The notes under the pieces were generated by a model. That model ran no database searches, had not been told where the DNA came from, and saw only the letters and a program-made list of their open reading frames with translations. 64,000 nt of DNA from Paraburkholderia solitsugae (GTDB taxonomy: Bacteria > Pseudomonadota > Gammaproteobacteria > Burkholderiales > Burkholderiaceae). Below are positions 35,039 to 45,064 of the stretch, piece by piece. Both the position numbers and the translations under genes were made by a program. The stretch lies in the NCBI RefSeq assembly GCF_013177695.1, contig NZ_WOEY01000017.1, positions 1 to 64,000 of the forward strand, in the 5' to 3' direction. Each line of letters opens with the position of its first letter. Position 1 is the first letter of the stretch.

Positions 35039-35395
35039 CATGAGGCTGCATGTCGTCCAAGGTACAGTTGGCTCACGCGAAGGCATTTAGCCTCTCCTCT
35101 ACATGCTTCGAGCGATCGTTGATGGACGACTTGATGAAATTGTCAAACTTGCGCGAACGAATTTTCGTTGAATCAGTACGTTCAGGACTCTTCTCCTGAT
35201 TGGGTGTTCTGACAGATTCTTGGCGTGCAATTTCGCGGTCTCCGTGTGAGACGGCATTTCATAGAAGTCATTTCATTTCTGAAGAGGTTTTGTCTGGAAA
35301 TCGCGTACGGCTGGATTCGGTCTTAAAAACTACTTTATCGACAACGAACGGTTGAGCACGACCGGTTAGCGCGCAGTACTCAGGTGACTCGATAA

Positions 35396-36127
35396 ATGTC
35401 CGATTTCCCTCTTACCTCCCGCCGCGGCTTCTTACGCACGGCTGTTGCGCTGGTTCCAGCCGGGACTCTCGCCGGTTGTGAAGTCAAGCAAACCGCCACG
35501 ACTGCTCAAGGCGCGAGCGGCGCCGCCTCCGCGGGCCAACCCTCCGGCGTCGACTACAAGCCGCATTTCTTCGACGCGAAGGAATGGGCGTTTATCCACG
35601 CAGCGGTCGATCGCCTGATTCCGTCGGACAGCGAAGGCCCGGGAGCGGTCGAAGCCGGCGTGCCCGAGTTCATCGACCGGCAGATGGATACGCCGTACGC
35701 GCACGGCGCGCTCTGGTACATGCAAGGTCCGTTCACGCAAGGCGCGCCGGAACTCGGCTATCAGTTGAAGCTCGTGCCGCGCGATCTGTACCGGCTTGGC
35801 ATCGCCTCGGTCAACGCCTACTGCACGAAGACCTACTCGAAGCCGTTCGACGCCCTCGACGCCCCCACGCGCGACACCGTGCTCACCGCGCTCGAGAAAG
35901 GCTCGATCGAACTCGCGGACGTGCCGGCCGGCGTCTTCTTCGGCCAGTTGCTGCAAAACACCCGCGAAGGCTACTTCTGCGACCCGATCCACGGCGGCAA
36001 TCGCGACATGGGCGGCTGGAAGATGATCGGCTTCCCCGGCGCGCGAGCCGATTTCATGGACTTCGTCAACCAGAACGGCGAGGCCTATCCGTATGGCCCC
36101 GTGTCGATTGAAGGAAAGCGCAGCTAA
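35396..36127 (+). CDS. Gluconate 2-dehydrogenase subunit 3 family (small, Tat-exported)
   Basis: 243 residues with a Tat signal (TSRRGFLRTAVALVPAGTLAGC) at the N-terminus. The body contains FFDAKEWAFIHAAVDRLIPSDSEGPGAVEAGVPEFIDRQMD and GYFCDPIHGGNRDMGGWKMIGFPGA, hallmarks of the gamma subunit of periplasmic gluconate/2-keto-sugar dehydrogenases. It stays bound to the flavoprotein subunit and carries it through the Tat system. The stop TAA shares its A with the ATG of the next gene. First gene of a tight three-gene operon. Confidence 0.9.
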   Translation: MSDFPLTSRRGFLRTAVALVPAGTLAGCEVKQTATTAQGASGAASAGQPSGVDYKPHFFDAKEWAFIHAAVDRLIPSDSEGPGAVEAGVPEFIDRQMDTPYAHGALWYMQGPFTQGAPELGYQLKLVPRDLYRLGIASVNAYCTKTYSKPFDALDAPTRDTVLTALEKGSIELADVPAGVFFGQLLQNTREGYFCDPIHGGNRDMGGWKMIGFPGARADFMDFVNQNGEAYPYGPVSIEGKRS

Positions 36128-37905
36128 TGACCACACAAATCAAACCGCACGTCGACGCGGTCGTCATCGGCTTCGGCTGGACCGGTGCGATCCTCGCGAA
36201 GGAACTCACCGAAGCCGGCCTCAAAGTGGTCGCGCTCGAACGCGGCGAGTATCGCGACACCTATCCGGACGGCGCGTATCCGAACACGATCGACGAGCTG
36301 ACCTACAACGTCCGCAAGAAGCTGTTCCTCGATCTCTCCAAGACCACCGTATCGATCCGTCATAACGTCGGCGAAACGGCACTGCCTTATCGGCAGCTTG
36401 CTGCGTTTCTGCCGGGCGAAGGCGTCGGCGGCGCCGGCTTGCACTGGTCGGGCGTGCATTTCCGCATCACGCCGGAAGAGCTGCGTCTGAAGAGCCACTA
36501 TGAAGAGCGCTACGGCAAGCGCTTCATTCCTGACGGCATGACGATTCAGGATTACGGCGTCAGCTACGACGAACTCGAACCGCATTTCGACTTCGCCGAG
36601 AAAGTGTTCGGCACCTCGGGCCAGGCGTATAAGGTCAACGGCAAGGTGGTCGGCGACGGTAACGTGTTCGACGCGCCGCGCAGCGACAACTTTCCGCTCC
36701 CCGCGCAGTTGAACACCTACTCGGCCGAACGCTTCGGCAAGGCCGCGCGCGAACTCGGACTGCACCCGTACCGCCTGCCTTCGGCGAATACCTCGGGTCC
36801 GTACACGAACCCGTACGGCGTGCAGATGGGCCCGTGCAACTTCTGCGGATTCTGCAGCGGCTACGCGTGCTACATGTACTCGAAGGCGTCGCCGAATCTG
36901 AACATCCTGCCTGCGCTGAAGCAGTCGCCGAATTTCGAACTGCGCTCGCGTTGCCACGTGCTGCGCGTCGAACTTGACGACACGAAAAAACGCGCCAAGG
37001 GCGTGACGTACGTCGATCCGGCGGGCAACGAAGTGTTTCAGCCTGCGGATCTCGTGATCGTCGCGGCGTTCCAGTATCACAACGTCCACCTGCTTCTGCT
37101 CTCGGGCATCGGCAAGCCGTATGACCCGGTCTCGGGCGAAGGCGTGGTCGGCCGCAATTTCGCGTATCAGAACCTCTCGACGATCACCGCGTTCTTCGAC
37201 AAGGACACCTTCACCAATCCGTTCATCGGCGCGGGCGGCAACGGCGTCGCCGTCGACGACTTCAATGCCGACAACTTCGATCACGGTCCGCTCGGCTTTG
37301 TCGGCGGCTCGCCGTTGTGGGTGAATCAGGCCGGCACCAAACCGATCAGCGGCATCGCGACGCCGGCCGGCACGCCCAACTGGGGCGTGGACTGGAAGAA
37401 GTCGGTGAAGGACCACTATGCGCATACGATTTCGATGGATGCGCACGGCTCCAACATGTCGTACCGCGACGTGTTCCTCGATCTCGATCCGACCTATCGC
37501 GACTCATACGGCCAGCCGCTGTTGCGCATGACCTTCGACTGGAAGGACAACGACATCAAGATGGCGCAATACGTGACCGGGCAGATGCACAAGATCGCGC
37601 AACAGATGGGGCCGAAGTCCATCGGCGTCTATACGCGCGAATTCGGCGCGCACTTCGATTCGCGCCGCTATCAGACGACTCACCTCGTCGGTGGCGCGAT
37701 CATGGGTACCGATCCGAAGACGAGCGTGTTGAACCGCTACCTGCAAAGCTGGGACGTGCATAACGTGTTCGTGATGGGCGCGTCGGCGTTCCCGCAAGGC
37801 ATCGGCTACAACCCGACTGGCCTCGTCGCGGCGCTCGCCTACTGGTCGGCGCGCGCGATCCGCGAGCAGTATCTGAAGAACCCAGGCCCGCTGGTGAGCG
37901 TATGA
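36127..37905 (+). CDS. GMC-family FAD dehydrogenase, large subunit
   Basis: 592 residues. The Rossmann FAD site is AVVIGFGWTGAILAKELTEAGLKVVALERG at the N-terminus. There is a GVGGAGLHWSG flavin loop, a Cys-rich CNFCGFCSGYACY (about 238-250, a likely Fe-S or disulfide site as in sugar dehydrogenases), and a C-terminal GMC box with His-Asn (THLVGGAIMG...NPTGLVAALAYWSA). Acts on sugar or sugar acid (gluconate-type) in the periplasm and passes electrons to the cytochrome subunit. No own signal peptide, consistent with piggy-back export by the small subunit. Overlaps the cytochrome gene by 4 bp. Confidence 0.9.
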   Translation: MTTQIKPHVDAVVIGFGWTGAILAKELTEAGLKVVALERGEYRDTYPDGAYPNTIDELTYNVRKKLFLDLSKTTVSIRHNVGETALPYRQLAAFLPGEGVGGAGLHWSGVHFRITPEELRLKSHYEERYGKRFIPDGMTIQDYGVSYDELEPHFDFAEKVFGTSGQAYKVNGKVVGDGNVFDAPRSDNFPLPAQLNTYSAERFGKAARELGLHPYRLPSANTSGPYTNPYGVQMGPCNFCGFCSGYACYMYSKASPNLNILPALKQSPNFELRSRCHVLRVELDDTKKRAKGVTYVDPAGNEVFQPADLVIVAAFQYHNVHLLLLSGIGKPYDPVSGEGVVGRNFAYQNLSTITAFFDKDTFTNPFIGAGGNGVAVDDFNADNFDHGPLGFVGGSPLWVNQAGTKPISGIATPAGTPNWGVDWKKSVKDHYAHTISMDAHGSNMSYRDVFLDLDPTYRDSYGQPLLRMTFDWKDNDIKMAQYVTGQMHKIAQQMGPKSIGVYTREFGAHFDSRRYQTTHLVGGAIMGTDPKTSVLNRYLQSWDVHNVFVMGASAFPQGIGYNPTGLVAALAYWSARAIREQYLKNPGPLVSV

Positions 37906-39269
37906 AGAAAAACATCGATGTGAAACGCCTGGGTCAGGCATTCAGACGCGTGCGCGCAGCGTCGTTCTGCGTGGCGGCTACGTTGGCCATTCCGCTCGCC
38001 GCGCAAGCCGCAACGCCTCCAACTCAATCCGACGCGGCGTTGATCGCGCACGGCGAATACCTCGCGCGTGCGGGTGATTGCATCGCGTGTCATACCGCAC
38101 AATCGGGCAAACCCTTCGCGGGCGGCCTGAAGTTCGACACGCCGATCGGCGCGATCTACTCGACCAACATCACGCCCGATCGCAACACCGGTATCGGCTC
38201 ATGGACCTTCGCGCAGTTCGATCGCGCGGTCCGTGCTGGCGTGCGGCCGAATGGCGACACGCTGTATCCGGCGATGCCGTACCCGTCGTATGCACGTTTG
38301 AGCGATGACGACATGCATGCGCTGTATGCGTACTTCACGCAAGGTGTCGCGCCGGTGAACCAGACGAACCGTGCGGTCGATATCGTCTGGCCGCTGTCGA
38401 TGCGCTGGCCGCTCGGCATCTGGCGTTATCTGTTCGCGCCAGATCCCATGGCGTTCAATTCGAAGCACTATGCCGACCCGGTGGTCGCACGCGGTGCATA
38501 CCTCGTGCAGGGCCTCGGCCACTGCGGCGCCTGCCACACGCCGCGTGCAGTGACGATGCAGGAACGCGCGTTGAGCGATCTCGACGGCTCGGAGTTTCTC
38601 GCGGGCGGCGCAGCGATCGACGGCTGGGTCCCGTCGAGCCTGCGCGCTAATCCACGCACCGGCATCGGCTCGTGGAGCGAAGCCGATATCGTGCAATTCC
38701 TGAAGACCGGACGCACGCAGCACAGCGCGGCATTCGGCGGCATGACCGACGTCGTGCAGCACAGCATGCAGCACATGAACGACGCCGATCTGACCGCGAT
38801 CGCACGCTACCTGAAGACGCTGCCGTCGACCGATCCAAAGGAAACGCCGTACGTGTACGACGATACGGCGGGTCGCGCCCTGCGCACCGGCGACGCCAGC
38901 GCACCCGGCGCTGCGGTATACCGCGACAACTGCACGGCCTGCCACCGCAGCGACGGCCGCGGCTACACGCGCGTTTTCCCGGCACTGGGCGGTAATCCGG
39001 TTGTGCAGGGCAAGGACGCGACCTCGCTGATTCATGTGCTGCTGACCGGCAACACGCTCGAAGGCACGAAGACCGCGCCCTCCTCGTTCACGATGCCGGC
39101 CTTCGGCTGGCGCCTGAACGATCAGGAAGTCGCTGACGTGACGAACTTCGTGCGCACTAGCTGGGGCAACACCGGTTCGACGGTCAGCGCGGCGGATGTC
39201 GCCAAGGTCCGCAAGACGGTCACGGTGCATGCACCCGAAATGCCACCTAACATCGCGCAAGGTCACTAA
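37902..39269 (+). CDS. Triheme cytochrome c subunit of the first dehydrogenase complex
   Basis: 455 residues: signal peptide (SFCVAATLAIPLAAQA) and three c-type heme motifs, CIACH (60-64), CGACH and CTACH, each followed by a class I cytochrome fold with distal Met candidates (YPAMPYPSYARL, FTMPAFGWRL). This is the standard electron-acceptor subunit of gluconate/sorbitol/alcohol dehydrogenase complexes, handing electrons to ubiquinone. There is no obvious C-terminal membrane anchor, unlike its counterpart at 43546-45063. Confidence 0.92.
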   Translation: MKKNIDVKRLGQAFRRVRAASFCVAATLAIPLAAQAATPPTQSDAALIAHGEYLARAGDCIACHTAQSGKPFAGGLKFDTPIGAIYSTNITPDRNTGIGSWTFAQFDRAVRAGVRPNGDTLYPAMPYPSYARLSDDDMHALYAYFTQGVAPVNQTNRAVDIVWPLSMRWPLGIWRYLFAPDPMAFNSKHYADPVVARGAYLVQGLGHCGACHTPRAVTMQERALSDLDGSEFLAGGAAIDGWVPSSLRANPRTGIGSWSEADIVQFLKTGRTQHSAAFGGMTDVVQHSMQHMNDADLTAIARYLKTLPSTDPKETPYVYDDTAGRALRTGDASAPGAAVYRDNCTACHRSDGRGYTRVFPALGGNPVVQGKDATSLIHVLLTGNTLEGTKTAPSSFTMPAFGWRLNDQEVADVTNFVRTSWGNTGSTVSAADVAKVRKTVTVHAPEMPPNIAQGH

Positions 39270-39439
39270 CGTGGCGAGAGCACTCAACGAGGTTCGTGCG
39301 AGCTCACACCTCAGGCCTACGGGTCGATCACGGGAAATCAAGTCACTTTTTTGAAGGTGTGGCCGGCTGACTGTCCCGAAGAAGAAGGTCCGTCTTGACG
39401 GGTTATCCGAATTGAAGGTTTACAGGAGGCATGTCAACG

Positions 39440-40633
39440 ATGAAAAAACAGTGGGTAGCTTCGGCCTTGATATTCTCCTTTGCGGGAATCGCATCGGCAC
39501 AAAGCTCGGTCACGATATACGGCATTGTCGATGCCGGCATCACATATCGGAGCAATGAGCGGACCGGATCGCCCGGGGCATACACCGGACATTCGAATTT
39601 TAGCGTCACTAGTGGGAATCAGTCAGGCAGCCGTTGGGGCCTGAAGGGCAAAGAGGATCTCGGCGGCGGCTGGAACGCCCTGTTTCAACTTGAGGATGGT
39701 TTCGACGTCACGAATGGCAAGATCCTACAGAATGGCGGTTTGTTCGGGCGCCAAGCATTCGTTGGAATCGGAAGCACGCAGTACGGCACAATCACATTGG
39801 GGAGACAGTACACATCGCTGAACGACTTTCTCGCTCCGGTGTCCCCGATCGCTTACATTGGCGGCTTCGGTGCTCATCCCGGCGACATCGACGACCTGGA
39901 TCAGACCGCGCGTGTCAATAATTCAATCAAATACATGAGCGCGAGTTATTCCGGCTTCACATTTGGCGCGCTGTATGGCTTCGGAGGTCAGCCGGGCAGT
40001 CTGAAACAGCAGAACACATGGAGCGTCGGCGCCGGTTACGGCAACGGTCCATTAAATATCAGCGTGGGCTACGAACGCTCGGACAACAGCAAGAGTGGTC
40101 CGAAGGACACGACACTCGGCAAGTGGAATGGCTCCGACGATGGTCTGTTTAATTCGTCCATCAACGAAGGGTATGCCAGCGCACAATCTCAGCAAATCGT
40201 CGAGGCAGGCGTAACCTACGATTTCGGCTCGGCGCTCGTAGGTTTGAACTACAGCAATGTGCAATATCGATCCGGCGCAGAATCCCTGTTCAACGGTATT
40301 GCGACCTTCAATATTGCGGGCGTCTTTGCCCAATGGAAGATTCGACCGAATATCCGGGTGTTTGGCGGATACAGCTATACGCGAGGCGGCGAAGTGGATG
40401 GCATCGAAGACCGGGCTCAATACCACAATGTAACGATAGGTGCAATGTACAACCTGACAAAGCGCTCGGTCATTTACGTATTGAGCGGGTATCAACACGC
40501 CTCTGGAGGCACGCTCGACGCTTTGGGCAATCCAGTTCCGGCGACTGCGTCCGTGTCGGACAAAGGCAACGGTCACTCGTCAGCGACCCAATCACAAGTC
40601 ATTGTTAGCTTCGGGATACGACATCAATTTTGA
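39440..40633 (+). CDS. Gram-negative trimeric porin (Burkholderia type)
   Basis: 397 residues from the ATG at 39440, which is 10 bases from AGGAGG; an ATG at 39431 is too close to it. Signal peptide MKKQWVASALIFSFAGIASAQS, then SSVTIYGIVDAGITY, GSRWGLKGKEDLGGGWNALFQLEDGF and LFGRQAFVGIGSTQYGTITLGRQYT, the family's opening strands, and a C-terminal VSFGIRHQF with terminal Phe for BAM recognition. Diffusion of small solutes. Placed 170 bp after the first dehydrogenase operon, it may admit that enzyme's substrate. Confidence 0.93.
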   Translation: MKKQWVASALIFSFAGIASAQSSVTIYGIVDAGITYRSNERTGSPGAYTGHSNFSVTSGNQSGSRWGLKGKEDLGGGWNALFQLEDGFDVTNGKILQNGGLFGRQAFVGIGSTQYGTITLGRQYTSLNDFLAPVSPIAYIGGFGAHPGDIDDLDQTARVNNSIKYMSASYSGFTFGALYGFGGQPGSLKQQNTWSVGAGYGNGPLNISVGYERSDNSKSGPKDTTLGKWNGSDDGLFNSSINEGYASAQSQQIVEAGVTYDFGSALVGLNYSNVQYRSGAESLFNGIATFNIAGVFAQWKIRPNIRVFGGYSYTRGGEVDGIEDRAQYHNVTIGAMYNLTKRSVIYVLSGYQHASGGTLDALGNPVPATASVSDKGNGHSSATQSQVIVSFGIRHQF

Positions 40634-41076
40634 CTATCACGGTAACCCCGATGTTTCTGTGCTCAGCGCGTCAAGTCTGATGCCCTTGTCGTTTGTGCGC
40701 AGGTCCAATCGGGGGCTCCCCCCCACCGCGCCAATTAACGTGATTCGACGAGTCGCTCCCGCACTAGACGGACTCATGGCTCGAAATCCCAGGCAGGAAG
40801 CCTCTTGATGTACATCGCTATTGGAAAGACAAAATGGGATCACCACCCCAGAATCTTTCCTTCGCGCGACATCAATTCCGGATCTCTCGGTAGGCGCCTA
40901 AGAATACGTCCGAGAATCTCAAACGATGTCCGCATCGACATCCAACAAGCTGCCAGTGCTGGGGCGCCTTGGTAGTAAAGGTGTTTGCCTCCCAGACGCG
41001 CCTCATCGTTCGCATGAAACTCGAGCTAGGTGCACGATCGAAGCGCCGTCCCAGAGTATTGCCAATCGGAACATCC
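40634..41076. other. Intergenic, nothing recognised
   Basis: No supported gene, terminator or repeat between the porin and the convergent DUF302 gene. Confidence 0.5.
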
Positions 41077-41598
41077 CTAACCACGAGCCGTTGCGGCCAC
41101 AATCAGTGCTTCGAATTTCTTATCGAGAGCTCGCGCTGCCACTTCAAGCTCCGCATTTTCTCTGATGACTATGAGTGATGACGGTTTGACATAGGTAAGT
41201 ATGCATCCAGATCCATCGTTTGCCTCCGAGAGTAGCAGTTCGACGGGTGCAAATAGACCTGCCGTGATGTCATGGCGAATCATCGTGATAGCGATCAGGG
41301 GGTTTCCAAGTATCCATCTCAGCGAACGCCGCTTGATTCCAAACTTGCTGATCCACCCGCCGTGATCGATTTCGCTGAACAGCATAAACCCACTCTCTCC
41401 GACGAAACGTCGCTCAACCTCTGTAGCATACTGCTCTTCTGATATATCTTCCCTCGCTAATGCAACCAGCTCTGGAATGGTTGCATTACCGCAAAGTTTC
41501 CTGAGTCGGCTCAGAACTTCGTCAAACGGTACCGGCGTACTGATTTCAACCCGAATACCTTCGAATGTCTGGACTGCTTCCGTCACGTCATCTCTCAT
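41077..41598 (-). CDS. DUF302 family protein, copy 1
   Basis: 173 residues. FEGIRVEISTPVPFDEVLSRLRKLCG at the N-terminus and LGNPLIAITMIRHDITAGLFAPVELLL in the middle match the DUF302 fold. A C-terminal helix (ARALDKKFEALIVAA) closes it. It is paralogous to the protein at 48550-49092, with the same order of motifs. Function of the family is unsettled; members often occur with stress or redox genes. Preceded by an AGGAGG-like site (upstream sequence CAGGAGGTCGGA). Confidence 0.75.
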   Translation of the reverse strand: MRDDVTEAVQTFEGIRVEISTPVPFDEVLSRLRKLCGNATIPELVALAREDISEEQYATEVERRFVGESGFMLFSEIDHGGWISKFGIKRRSLRWILGNPLIAITMIRHDITAGLFAPVELLLSEANDGSGCILTYVKPSSLIVIRENAELEVAARALDKKFEALIVAATARG

Positions 41599-41681
41599 TC
41601 CGACCTCCTGTTAATTGAACCCACACCACGGCGAAATCGCAACCCGCACAGTCTGAAGTTAGGTCTGCAAGACTACTCTCT

Positions 41682-42872
41682 TCAACGTGGCGTCGTACGG
41701 ATCGATGAAGGACCACCGCTTAGTGCAATCCTTTGACCTGTATCGCGCAGATTTCCACCGTTCACGTCGAAGATCGCGAGCTGCTTTTCAACGTTGTATT
41801 GAACGATAAGATACTTGCTGTCCGCAGTGAACACGATCCCCTGAGACGCCTGGCCGCCCGCCACCGCGGCCACATTTACTGCTCGTCCGTCACGAATTGC
41901 AAACAATACGATCTTTCCCTGAGCGCGACGTCCTGGGTTACCTGCCCGAAGATTTGAGCCGTCCATTGATTGCACCCCGATCCATTTTCCGTCGGCGGAA
42001 ATCGCTACGCCTTCAGGCAGCGATGGAACACTGACGTGTTGTACCGCGCGAAACGGCTCATGGGATACGTCAATGAGAGTCACAGTGTCAGAATCGCCAA
42101 CCAAGGTCCCCCGGTAAGAGGGCAACCCCGCCAAGCCAACATCGCTCACAACCGCCCAATTCCCGTCGCTTGATACATCGACCGTATACGGTGCCACGCC
42201 GCTTGACAGCCGCAAACCACTGTCCGTTACCTTGTCGTCAGCGACATCCAATACGGCGACACCTTGCTCGTCACGTAATGCGACCAGCGCGTGCCGTCCG
42301 TCATGCGTGAAACTCACACCCGCCAGACGTTTTTGGCCTACCCGCAGGCTCGCCGCAAGGCTTACATGCGTGCCCTCAATGCGAAGCTGAACCACGCTAC
42401 CGTCAACACACGCCACCAACGCCAGGCTGCCCGCGCGGTTGACTGCAATGCCCTGCGGATGGCTACCCACCTCGATGCGGACGACCGTAGGTTCCCGTTT
42501 CTTCAGGTCAACGACCTGCACAAAAGTATCCATAAGCAACTGGCTGGTCGCGTGGTCGTAGCGCGTAGGTGCGCCGACCAAAGCGATCGTCGCGTCTGGC
42601 GTTATGGCTACGGCCTGCGGTGGCCCCTGAACGCCATTTTCCACCTCTACCTGCCGTTCCACCCGAGGCGGGAAATGACTTGCGTCAAGGAGCGTCAACG
42701 TGTCGGACTTCGGATTTTCCGGATATGTATCAAGCCCCTCGACACGCTGATATTTCGCATCATTGCCGGAGATGATCCAATCAGCGCCGTAGGACGTATT
42801 GGCCGCGACGACGATGGCAAAGCCGAACATTGCTCGCGCCCACTGACAGTATCTCGAAATAGGTAATTTCAC
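41682..42872 (-). CDS. Exported YVTN-type beta-propeller protein
   Basis: 396 residues with an N-terminal signal (MFGFAIVVAANTSYGA). Repeats of the type PQAVAITPDATIALVGA, PQGIAVNRAGSLALVAC, LAGVSFTHDGRHALVAL and PEGVAISADGKWIGVQS are propeller blades of the YVTN/lactonase-like class. No catalytic residues are assignable. It is the last gene of the minus-strand dehydrogenase operon, 30 bp after the GlcG-like gene, so a periplasmic role tied to that complex (binding, electron transfer or assembly) is inferred. Confidence 0.8.
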   Translation of the reverse strand: MKLPISRYCQWARAMFGFAIVVAANTSYGADWIISGNDAKYQRVEGLDTYPENPKSDTLTLLDASHFPPRVERQVEVENGVQGPPQAVAITPDATIALVGAPTRYDHATSQLLMDTFVQVVDLKKREPTVVRIEVGSHPQGIAVNRAGSLALVACVDGSVVQLRIEGTHVSLAASLRVGQKRLAGVSFTHDGRHALVALRDEQGVAVLDVADDKVTDSGLRLSSGVAPYTVDVSSDGNWAVVSDVGLAGLPSYRGTLVGDSDTVTLIDVSHEPFRAVQHVSVPSLPEGVAISADGKWIGVQSMDGSNLRAGNPGRRAQGKIVLFAIRDGRAVNVAAVAGGQASQGIVFTADSKYLIVQYNVEKQLAIFDVNGGNLRDTGQRIALSGGPSSIRTTPR

Positions 42873-42902
42873 CCGTCGACTCCTTAATGATCCATCGATT
42901 GA

Positions 42903-43418
42903 TCACTTAACTGCGGCCGCACCGGCTTCGGCGATGACCGAGTCCTGCACGCCGGCACCGCCGCTGGCTCCAATTGCACCAATGAGTTTGCCCCCGATAA
43001 CAATTGGAATGCCTCCCTCTCCCGCCAGAACGCCCGGAACTGAAAGTGTGGCCATCGAGCCGTTCCCAACCGCATCCTGGAAGGCTTTCGTGGGCCGACG
43101 AAACTGCGCGGACGCGTGCGCCTTCGCCTCTGCTATCGCGATGGATGCCAGCTGTGTGTCATCCATCCTGTCGCAGGACACCAACATTCCCTCGCTGTCG
43201 ACAACCGCCACCGCGTACTGCCAGTTGCGACGACGTGCTTCTGCTTCGGCCGCGCCGATTACAGTCCTGGCTTGCTGCAACGTTATCGGGGGCCCGTACG
43301 GAATGTCGTATGGAAGAGTGGCTGGCACCGCTGTCGACTGGCCCTGTTGCGCTCGCGTCAAGTTCGTAGCTGCGAGTAGCGCAAGCAAGAAAACAGGAGA
43401 GACGGTAGCTTTGAACAT
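42903..43418 (-). CDS. GlcG/HbpS-like heme-binding-family protein, exported
   Basis: 171 residues from the ATG at 43418 (GGGAGAG upstream). Signal peptide MFKATVSPVFLLALLAATNLTRA. The core ITLQQARTVIGAAEAEARRRNWQYAVAVVDSEGMLVSCDRMD, and GVLAGEGGIPIVIGGKLIGAIGASGG, match the GlcG/HbpS family, some members of which bind heme or respond to redox state. It lies in the operon of the second FAD/cytochrome dehydrogenase, where GlcG-like genes are often found. Confidence 0.85.
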   Translation of the reverse strand: MFKATVSPVFLLALLAATNLTRAQQGQSTAVPATLPYDIPYGPPITLQQARTVIGAAEAEARRRNWQYAVAVVDSEGMLVSCDRMDDTQLASIAIAEAKAHASAQFRRPTKAFQDAVGNGSMATLSVPGVLAGEGGIPIVIGGKLIGAIGASGGAGVQDSVIAEAGAAAVK

Positions 43419-43545
43419 GACACTCTCCCAAAAATCGTTCGCAAAAAGTAACCGATCAATCACGCAGTCTGATAGTGGCGTTCGGGCTGTGTCCTTTACA
43501 GCCGACCTCGTGCGCCCGACACGTCGCAGACGACTCCTTGCAGAA

Positions 43546-45063
43546 TCATTGAGCTATTTCCTGAACGTTCGCCTTAGCTCTTGCACGTCGTCTTCGCCAA
43601 ACATCTCTACCTATTACCAGCCAGATCACCAGTAACTCGAGCACAAAACATGCAGGCAAGATGAACGGCTGGATCCACGCAAGAAACGGCACCGGCCCAC
43701 CCCGTCGCGCTATAGCGACATCCGTCGGAGTCACGCTGACCGACGGATTGCCAAAATGCTGCAAGACATAATTCGATATCGCGGCTATTTGTTCGTTGGT
43801 CAACGGCTGCACGTACGAGTCTTCCCCAAAGTCCGGCATTAGCACATGAGTATCGCCGACCTTCCTGTCTACGCCGCGCAAGATTGCGGCGACGAGATTG
43901 GAAGGATTTGCACCGCCGGTCGCAGTGTTATGGAACAGGGACGGATAACTCTGATCTTTGCTGCCCGAACCGTCCGAACGGTGGCAACTAGCGCAATAGC
44001 CGCGGTATAGCACTGCTCCGGAGGTTGGCGCAGTTACCCACGTCCCACTCGGACCAACATCTACCGAGGCGGCAGCGTCGCCGCGCCCTCCGTACCCGAA
44101 TGCGGGTGTGCCCTCACCCGCTGTGCGGATTGGTCGTACGCTGCGTAAATATACCGCGATGGATTTGAGATCGTCGGTAGACAGCAATTGCAAGCTGTTC
44201 TGTACTGCCTCGGCCATGCCGCCCGCCGCCTGATTTTTTCCGACCACATGACCCGTCTTCAGATATGCAACCAGCTCGTCGTCCGTCCACGTACCTATTC
44301 CACTGACTGGGTCGGACGTGATATTGGGTGCATACCACGGTCCGAGTTGGGCGCCGCTGAAAGCACGGTCGAGGTCTTCCGCCATCAATGCATTTCGCGG
44401 CGTGTGGCATGCGCTGCAATGTGCCTGCACGTTAGTCAGGTACGCGCCGCGATTCCATTCGATGCTGCGATTCGGATTAATGGCAAAGCGCTGCTTTTTG
44501 AGGAACAGAAGATTCCATACGATCATGGACTGACGGATGTTGAACGGAAACGGTAACGTCGTTTTCGGTGGCACTGAGTCGACCGGTTCAATGCCCTTCA
44601 TGAAGTATGCGTACAGAGCATGAACGTCCACATCAGTCAACCCGGCGTAAGACGTGTAGGGCATCGCCGGATAGAGATGTGCCCCATCGGCTCGCACTCC
44701 ATCGCGCAATGCGCGCGCGAACTGCGCTTCCGTATAGTCGCCGATTCCGTCTTTCTTCGACGGTGTAATGTTGGTCGAGTAGATAGTGCCTATTGGCGAT
44801 ACAATTCCGTAGCCCCCAGAGAACGCTTTGCCTCTATCTGCGACTGTGTGACAAGCCATGCAATCGGAAGCAATTGCGAGCAAATGGCCCCTGTGGATGA
44901 GCTCGGATTCGGTATCATGCGCATCGACGGACGCACCGGATTTAGCAACGCTTTGTGCAAGCGCGCCGGTCGAATGGATTGCAAGCATACAGCCGACGCT
45001 GAATGAGACTGCCGCCACAGTCAACACCACTGCGCCACTCGAGCTTGACAACTCCTGACTCAT
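43546..45063 (-). CDS. Triheme cytochrome c subunit of the second dehydrogenase complex
   Basis: 505 residues. The N-terminal hydrophobic signal (AVVLTVAAVSFSVGCMLAIHSTGALA) is followed by heme motifs CMACH, CSACH and CASCH in three class I domains. The C-terminal membrane helix (PFILPACFVLELLVIWLVIG) has a basic tail, anchoring it in the inner membrane. Matches the cytochrome subunit of fructose/sorbitol/alcohol dehydrogenases. Only one base separates it from the flavoprotein gene upstream. Confidence 0.92.
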   Translation of the reverse strand: MSQELSSSSGAVVLTVAAVSFSVGCMLAIHSTGALAQSVAKSGASVDAHDTESELIHRGHLLAIASDCMACHTVADRGKAFSGGYGIVSPIGTIYSTNITPSKKDGIGDYTEAQFARALRDGVRADGAHLYPAMPYTSYAGLTDVDVHALYAYFMKGIEPVDSVPPKTTLPFPFNIRQSMIVWNLLFLKKQRFAINPNRSIEWNRGAYLTNVQAHCSACHTPRNALMAEDLDRAFSGAQLGPWYAPNITSDPVSGIGTWTDDELVAYLKTGHVVGKNQAAGGMAEAVQNSLQLLSTDDLKSIAVYLRSVRPIRTAGEGTPAFGYGGRGDAAASVDVGPSGTWVTAPTSGAVLYRGYCASCHRSDGSGSKDQSYPSLFHNTATGGANPSNLVAAILRGVDRKVGDTHVLMPDFGEDSYVQPLTNEQIAAISNYVLQHFGNPSVSVTPTDVAIARRGGPVPFLAWIQPFILPACFVLELLVIWLVIGRDVWRRRRARAKANVQEIAQ

Positions 45064-45064
45064 C

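Larger units (their letters stand above)
34074..35395. other. Intergenic/decaying stretch before the first dehydrogenase operon
   Basis: Holds one unassigned frame, one TPP-enzyme fragment (listed separately) and a TGCTAA motif at 34322-34339. The last 350 bp, with A/T-rich patches such as GTCTTAAAAACTACTTT near 35320, should contain the operon promoter. Confidence 0.4.

Noticed and set aside
36124..37446. 440-codon minus-strand open frame
   Set aside because: A shadow of the high-G+C GMC dehydrogenase gene, which has clear motifs on the other strand.
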